Origin: Streptomyces sp. MA5143a
GTDB lineage: Bacteria > Actinomycetota > Actinomycetes > Streptomycetales > Streptomycetaceae
Assembly (NCBI RefSeq): GCF_900290235.1
Contig: NZ_OLMK01000010.1
Location: 186,001 to 250,000, forward strand
DNA length: 64,000 nt
Direction of reading: 5' to 3'
In this document: in pieces, positions 61,743 through 64,000 of the stretch
Position numbering within the stretch: the first letter of the stretch is position 1
How the letters are laid out: every line of letters starts with the position of its first letter
Translations under genes and position numbers: made by a program
The notes under the pieces: generated by a model
Told to the model about the DNA's origin: nothing
What the model saw: the letters and a program-made list of their open reading frames with translations, nothing else
Database searches by the model: none

Positions 61743-62771
61743 ATGTCTGCCGAGTACGCGACCTTCGGCCTGGCACCGGCGATCCGCGCCGGTGGCGTCC
61801 TCGCCGACGGTGCCTACCAAGCCCACCGGGACTTCGTGGACTTCATCGTCGACGGACGCCCGCTGCTGTTCCAGCTCTCCGACCTCGACGCCGTCTCCCC
61901 GCTCGCCTCCGACGTCCCGCCCTCGATCTTCACCGCCCAGGTGCGCAGCCTGCTCCTGGAGGCCGACGCGCCCCTCCCCGGCGGCCGGTACGTCATCTAC
62001 GGCTGCCCCGAGTGCGCGGACCTCGCCTGCGGGGCCGTGACCGCGGTGATAGAGCGGGACGGCGACGACTACGTGTGGCGCGACTTCGCCTGGCAGACGG
62101 ACGAGGAGGCCGACCTCGGACTGAACGGCTACACCGGTATCGGCCCCTTCCGGTTCCACGGCTCCGAGTACCGGAGCGCCCTTCAGTCGCTGCTGCGCGA
62201 GGACGCCGACGACACGTCGCCGCGCCGACGGGTCCTCCTCATCGGTGCCCGGGTCGCCGTCCTCGCCAAACTCGCCGCCGCCCTGCGGGCCATCGGGATC
62301 GGCGCCGACATGGCGCAGGGTGCCGCCGGTGTGCCCGACGAGGAACTGCGCGGCTACGGCGCGGTCGTCTTCGGCCGGGCCGTCGGCGAGCAGGACCGGC
62401 AGGCGGTGCGGAGCGCCTTCGACCGGGCGGGCGGGGAGGTCGCGTACGTCGACGGGTTCGCGCCGATCATTCCGCTCCTCGTGGCGCAGATCGAGAGCGC
62501 GCTCGACCGCAGCCCGGCCCGACAGCGCCGGCTCACCCGGCTGATCGCGGCGGACGGGCAGGCCGGCATCGAGATCACCTCGACCTGCCGCGTGGAGTTG
62601 ACCGCGTACCGCCTCGACCGGCTCTACCGGACGCACACGTACCGCTTCTTCGACGGGATCCTGCCTGCGGGGCAGCACCGGATCGGGCTGGACGCGAAGT
62701 CCGTGAAGGGGGAGTCGTTCATCGTGGCCCGGACCACGGGGACGGTGCTGGTGGAGCCGATGGGGCGCTGA
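61743..62771 (+). CDS. Conserved hypothetical protein (sometimes annotated oxidoreductase)
   Basis: 342 residues, ATG at 61743. N-terminal half (about 1-150) is a beta-rich domain with a Cys pair CPECADLACG and FIVDGRPLLFQLSD. The second half starts RRVLLIGARVAVLAKLAAALRAIG (about 161), which looks Rossmann-like but lacks a clear GxGxxG, and ends in beta strands. I do not recognise a defined function. Three copies of a 30-bp tandem repeat begin 3 bases after its stop. Confidence 0.65.
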   Translation: MSAEYATFGLAPAIRAGGVLADGAYQAHRDFVDFIVDGRPLLFQLSDLDAVSPLASDVPPSIFTAQVRSLLLEADAPLPGGRYVIYGCPECADLACGAVTAVIERDGDDYVWRDFAWQTDEEADLGLNGYTGIGPFRFHGSEYRSALQSLLREDADDTSPRRRVLLIGARVAVLAKLAAALRAIGIGADMAQGAAGVPDEELRGYGAVVFGRAVGEQDRQAVRSAFDRAGGEVAYVDGFAPIIPLLVAQIESALDRSPARQRRLTRLIAADGQAGIEITSTCRVELTAYRLDRLYRTHTYRFFDGILPAGQHRIGLDAKSVKGESFIVARTTGTVLVEPMGR

Positions 62772-62773
62772 AC

Positions 62774-62863
62774 GGAGGCGAGGGTGCCGGTGGGGCGGTG
62801 ACCGGGGGTGAGGGTGCCGGTGGGGCGGTGACCGGAGGTGAGGGTCGCCGTGGCGCGGTGACG
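62774..62863. repeat. 30-bp tandem repeat, three copies
   Basis: Units begin at 62774, 62804 and 62834. The first two differ at two positions; the third is more diverged. Each contains GAGGGTGCCGGTGGGGCGGT. Intergenic, between the hypothetical gene and the ABC-F gene. Confidence 0.85.
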
Positions 62864-62893
62864 GGCCGCCGTCGTCGGTCGGCCGCGGGTCGT

Positions 62894-62899
62894 TAGGAT
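62894..62899 (+). promoter_or_regulatory. -10 hexamer of a probable leaderless ABC-F transcript
   Basis: TAGGAT ends 8 bases before the GTG at 62908, and no ribosome binding site precedes that codon, as expected when the mRNA begins at or near its start codon. Confidence 0.5.
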
Positions 62900-62907
62900 C
62901 GCACCCT

Positions 62908-64000
62908 GTGACCGCCACCCTCGTCGTCAAGAACCTCGCCGCCGGCCACGGCGACCGCTCGCTCTTCTCCGGGCTCGACCTCGTGGTCGCGCCCGGCGAC
63001 GTGATCGGGCTGGTCGGCGCCAACGGCGCGGGCAAGTCCACGCTGCTGCGGCTGCTCGCCGGGCTCCTCCCGCCGGAACAGGGGGAGCTGCGGCTGTCCC
63101 CGCCCACGGCCAACGTCGGGCACCTCCCGCAGGAGCCGGAGCGCCGCGAGGGCGAGACGGTCCGGGAGTTCCTCGCCCGCCGCACCGGCGTCGCGGAGGC
63201 CCAGCGCGTGATGGACGACGCCACCCAGGGGCTCGTGGACGGGACGCCGGGCGCGGACGACGCGTACTCGGCCGCCCTGGAGCGCTGGCTCGACCTCGGC
63301 GGCGCCGATCTCGACGAGCGGGCCGCGGAGGTCGTCGACTCCCTCGGTCTGGCCGTCGACCTGGACCAGCCGATGACCGGCCTCTCCGGCGGCCAGGCCG
63401 CCCGAGCCGGCCTCGCCTCCCTCCTCCTCTCCCGCTACGACGTCTTCCTCCTCGACGAACCCACCAACGACCTCGACCTCGACGGCCTGGAACGCCTCGA
63501 ACGCTTCGTGAGCGGCCTGCGCGCCGGCACGGTCGTCGTCAGCCACGACCGCGAGTTCCTCACCCGCACCGTCACCAAGGTCCTCGAACTCGACCTGGCG
63601 CAGCAGCAGATCAACCTCTACGGCGGCGGCTACGAGGCGTACCTGGAGGAGCGTGACACGGCCCGGCGGCACGCCCGCGAGGACTACGAGGAGTACGCCG
63701 ACAAGAGGGCCGCGCTCCAGGACCGCGCCCAGACGCAGCGCTCCTGGATGGACAAGGGCGTCAAGAACGCCCGGCGCAAGGCGGGCAACGACAACGACAA
63801 GATCGGCCGCAAGTTCCGCAGCGAGGCCAGCGAGAAGCAGGCCGCCAAGGCCCGGCAGACCCAGCGCATGATCGAGCGCCTCGACGTCGTCGAGGAGCCG
63901 CGCAAGGAGTGGGAGCTGCGCATGGAGATCGCGTCGGCCCCGCGCTCCGGCGCCGTCGTCGCGACCCTGCGCGACGCGCAGGTGAAGCGGGGCGACTTCG
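62908..64000 (+). CDS. ABC-F family ATPase, 3' end outside the window
   Basis: 364 codons visible from GTG at 62908, frame open to the window edge. First cassette: NLAAGHGDRSLFSGL, Walker A GANGAGKST, signature LSGGQAARAG, Walker B FLLDEPTNDLDLDGLE, and VVSHDREFLTRT. Then the inter-cassette arm and linker (GGGYEAYLEERDTARRHARE, KKAGNDNDK-like RRKAGNDNDKIGRKFRSEAS), and the first residues of the second half. This linker pattern resembles the actinobacterial Uup/EttA-like housekeeping ABC-F group rather than the resistance type at 40051. Translation-associated ATPase. Confidence 0.87.
   Translation, partial: MTATLVVKNLAAGHGDRSLFSGLDLVVAPGDVIGLVGANGAGKSTLLRLLAGLLPPEQGELRLSPPTANVGHLPQEPERREGETVREFLARRTGVAEAQRVMDDATQGLVDGTPGADDAYSAALERWLDLGGADLDERAAEVVDSLGLAVDLDQPMTGLSGGQAARAGLASLLLSRYDVFLLDEPTNDLDLDGLERLERFVSGLRAGTVVVSHDREFLTRTVTKVLELDLAQQQINLYGGGYEAYLEERDTARRHAREDYEEYADKRAALQDRAQTQRSWMDKGVKNARRKAGNDNDKIGRKFRSEASEKQAAKARQTQRMIERLDVVEEPRKEWELRMEIASAPRSGAVVATLRDAQVKRGDF

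Noticed and set aside
1..64000. tRNA, rRNA or a natural-product gene cluster
   Set aside because: No tRNA-like cloverleaf, rRNA segment, PKS/NRPS or terpene synthase gene was seen; the regulators and oxidoreductases belong to separate small units.

Overview
The window is a stretch of a high-GC actinobacterial chromosome, almost certainly Streptomyces. The evidence is very strong G/C bias at third codon positions, frequent GTG/TTG starts, a SsgA-like sporulation protein, a WhiB-family protein, a two-domain small laccase, a GH64 beta-1,3-glucanase, a pca operon in the Streptomyces order, and a short dispersed intergenic repeat typical of the genus. The content looks like variable chromosome, with degradative enzymes, secreted enzymes and regulators. 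I see no rRNA, tRNA or CRISPR array.

Layout. 1-1872: end of an aromatic ring-cleavage-type operon (VOC dioxygenase, FAH-family hydrolase, SDR). 2060-4129: Tat-exported phospholipase C. 4168-6761: membrane operon (PAP2 phosphatase, DMT transporter) divergent from a TetR regulator, separated by an eight-unit 16-bp operator array. 6891-9124: DUF2510 membrane protein, then a decayed MFS-transporter/anmK junction. 9355-12027: LAL-type ATPase without a DNA-binding domain. 12141-16818: protocatechuate operon pcaHGBL with divergent pcaV; pcaIJ are absent and pcaF is reduced to its last codons. 16808-21365: DUF3048 lipoprotein, zinc alcohol dehydrogenase, and a divergent LigC / LigD-type polymerase pair. 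21410-25400: TetR with a VOC/reductase operon, and a HEAT-repeat protein.

25505-26847 is an IS200/IS605-like tnpB element with a frameshift. Its right-end hairpin abuts a two-gene secreted operon (26844-31534). One protein joins ThuA to a PQQ-type sugar dehydrogenase. The other joins a cupredoxin and Ig-like repeats to a DUF1080 (3-keto-glycoside hydrolase) domain. A small laccase is divergent from the operon. This is my best candidate for an uncharacterised extracellular redox system. 32774-36181: hypothetical protein, then a LacI regulator and a GH64 glucanase sharing three near-identical operator palindromes. 36541-39876: glyoxalase-like protein, WhiB, acyl-ACP desaturase with tandem palindromic operators, dimethylargininase. 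40051-42446: ABC-F ATPase with a long structured leader, SsgA-like protein. 42694-46912: secreted BNR-repeat protein, small Rho_N-like protein, endonuclease V, a 48-residue membrane protein, saccharopine-dehydrogenase-like protein, MmcQ/YjbR protein.

47063-51747 is a beta-oxidation operon (family III CoA-transferase/racemase, thiolase, FadB). 51860-53748: MerR regulator, macro-domain protein, orphan ATP-synthase b-like protein. 53792-58815: three secreted peptidases (M1, X-Pro dipeptidyl-peptidase, M14). 58900-61676: BCCT transporter and D-amino-acid oxidase. 61743-64000: conserved hypothetical and a second ABC-F ATPase that runs off the window. A 19-bp sequence recurs in inverted orientation 19.5 kb apart, each time supplying a stop codon. 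Several genes have a -10 hexamer 6-9 nt before the start codon, the pattern of leaderless mRNAs.
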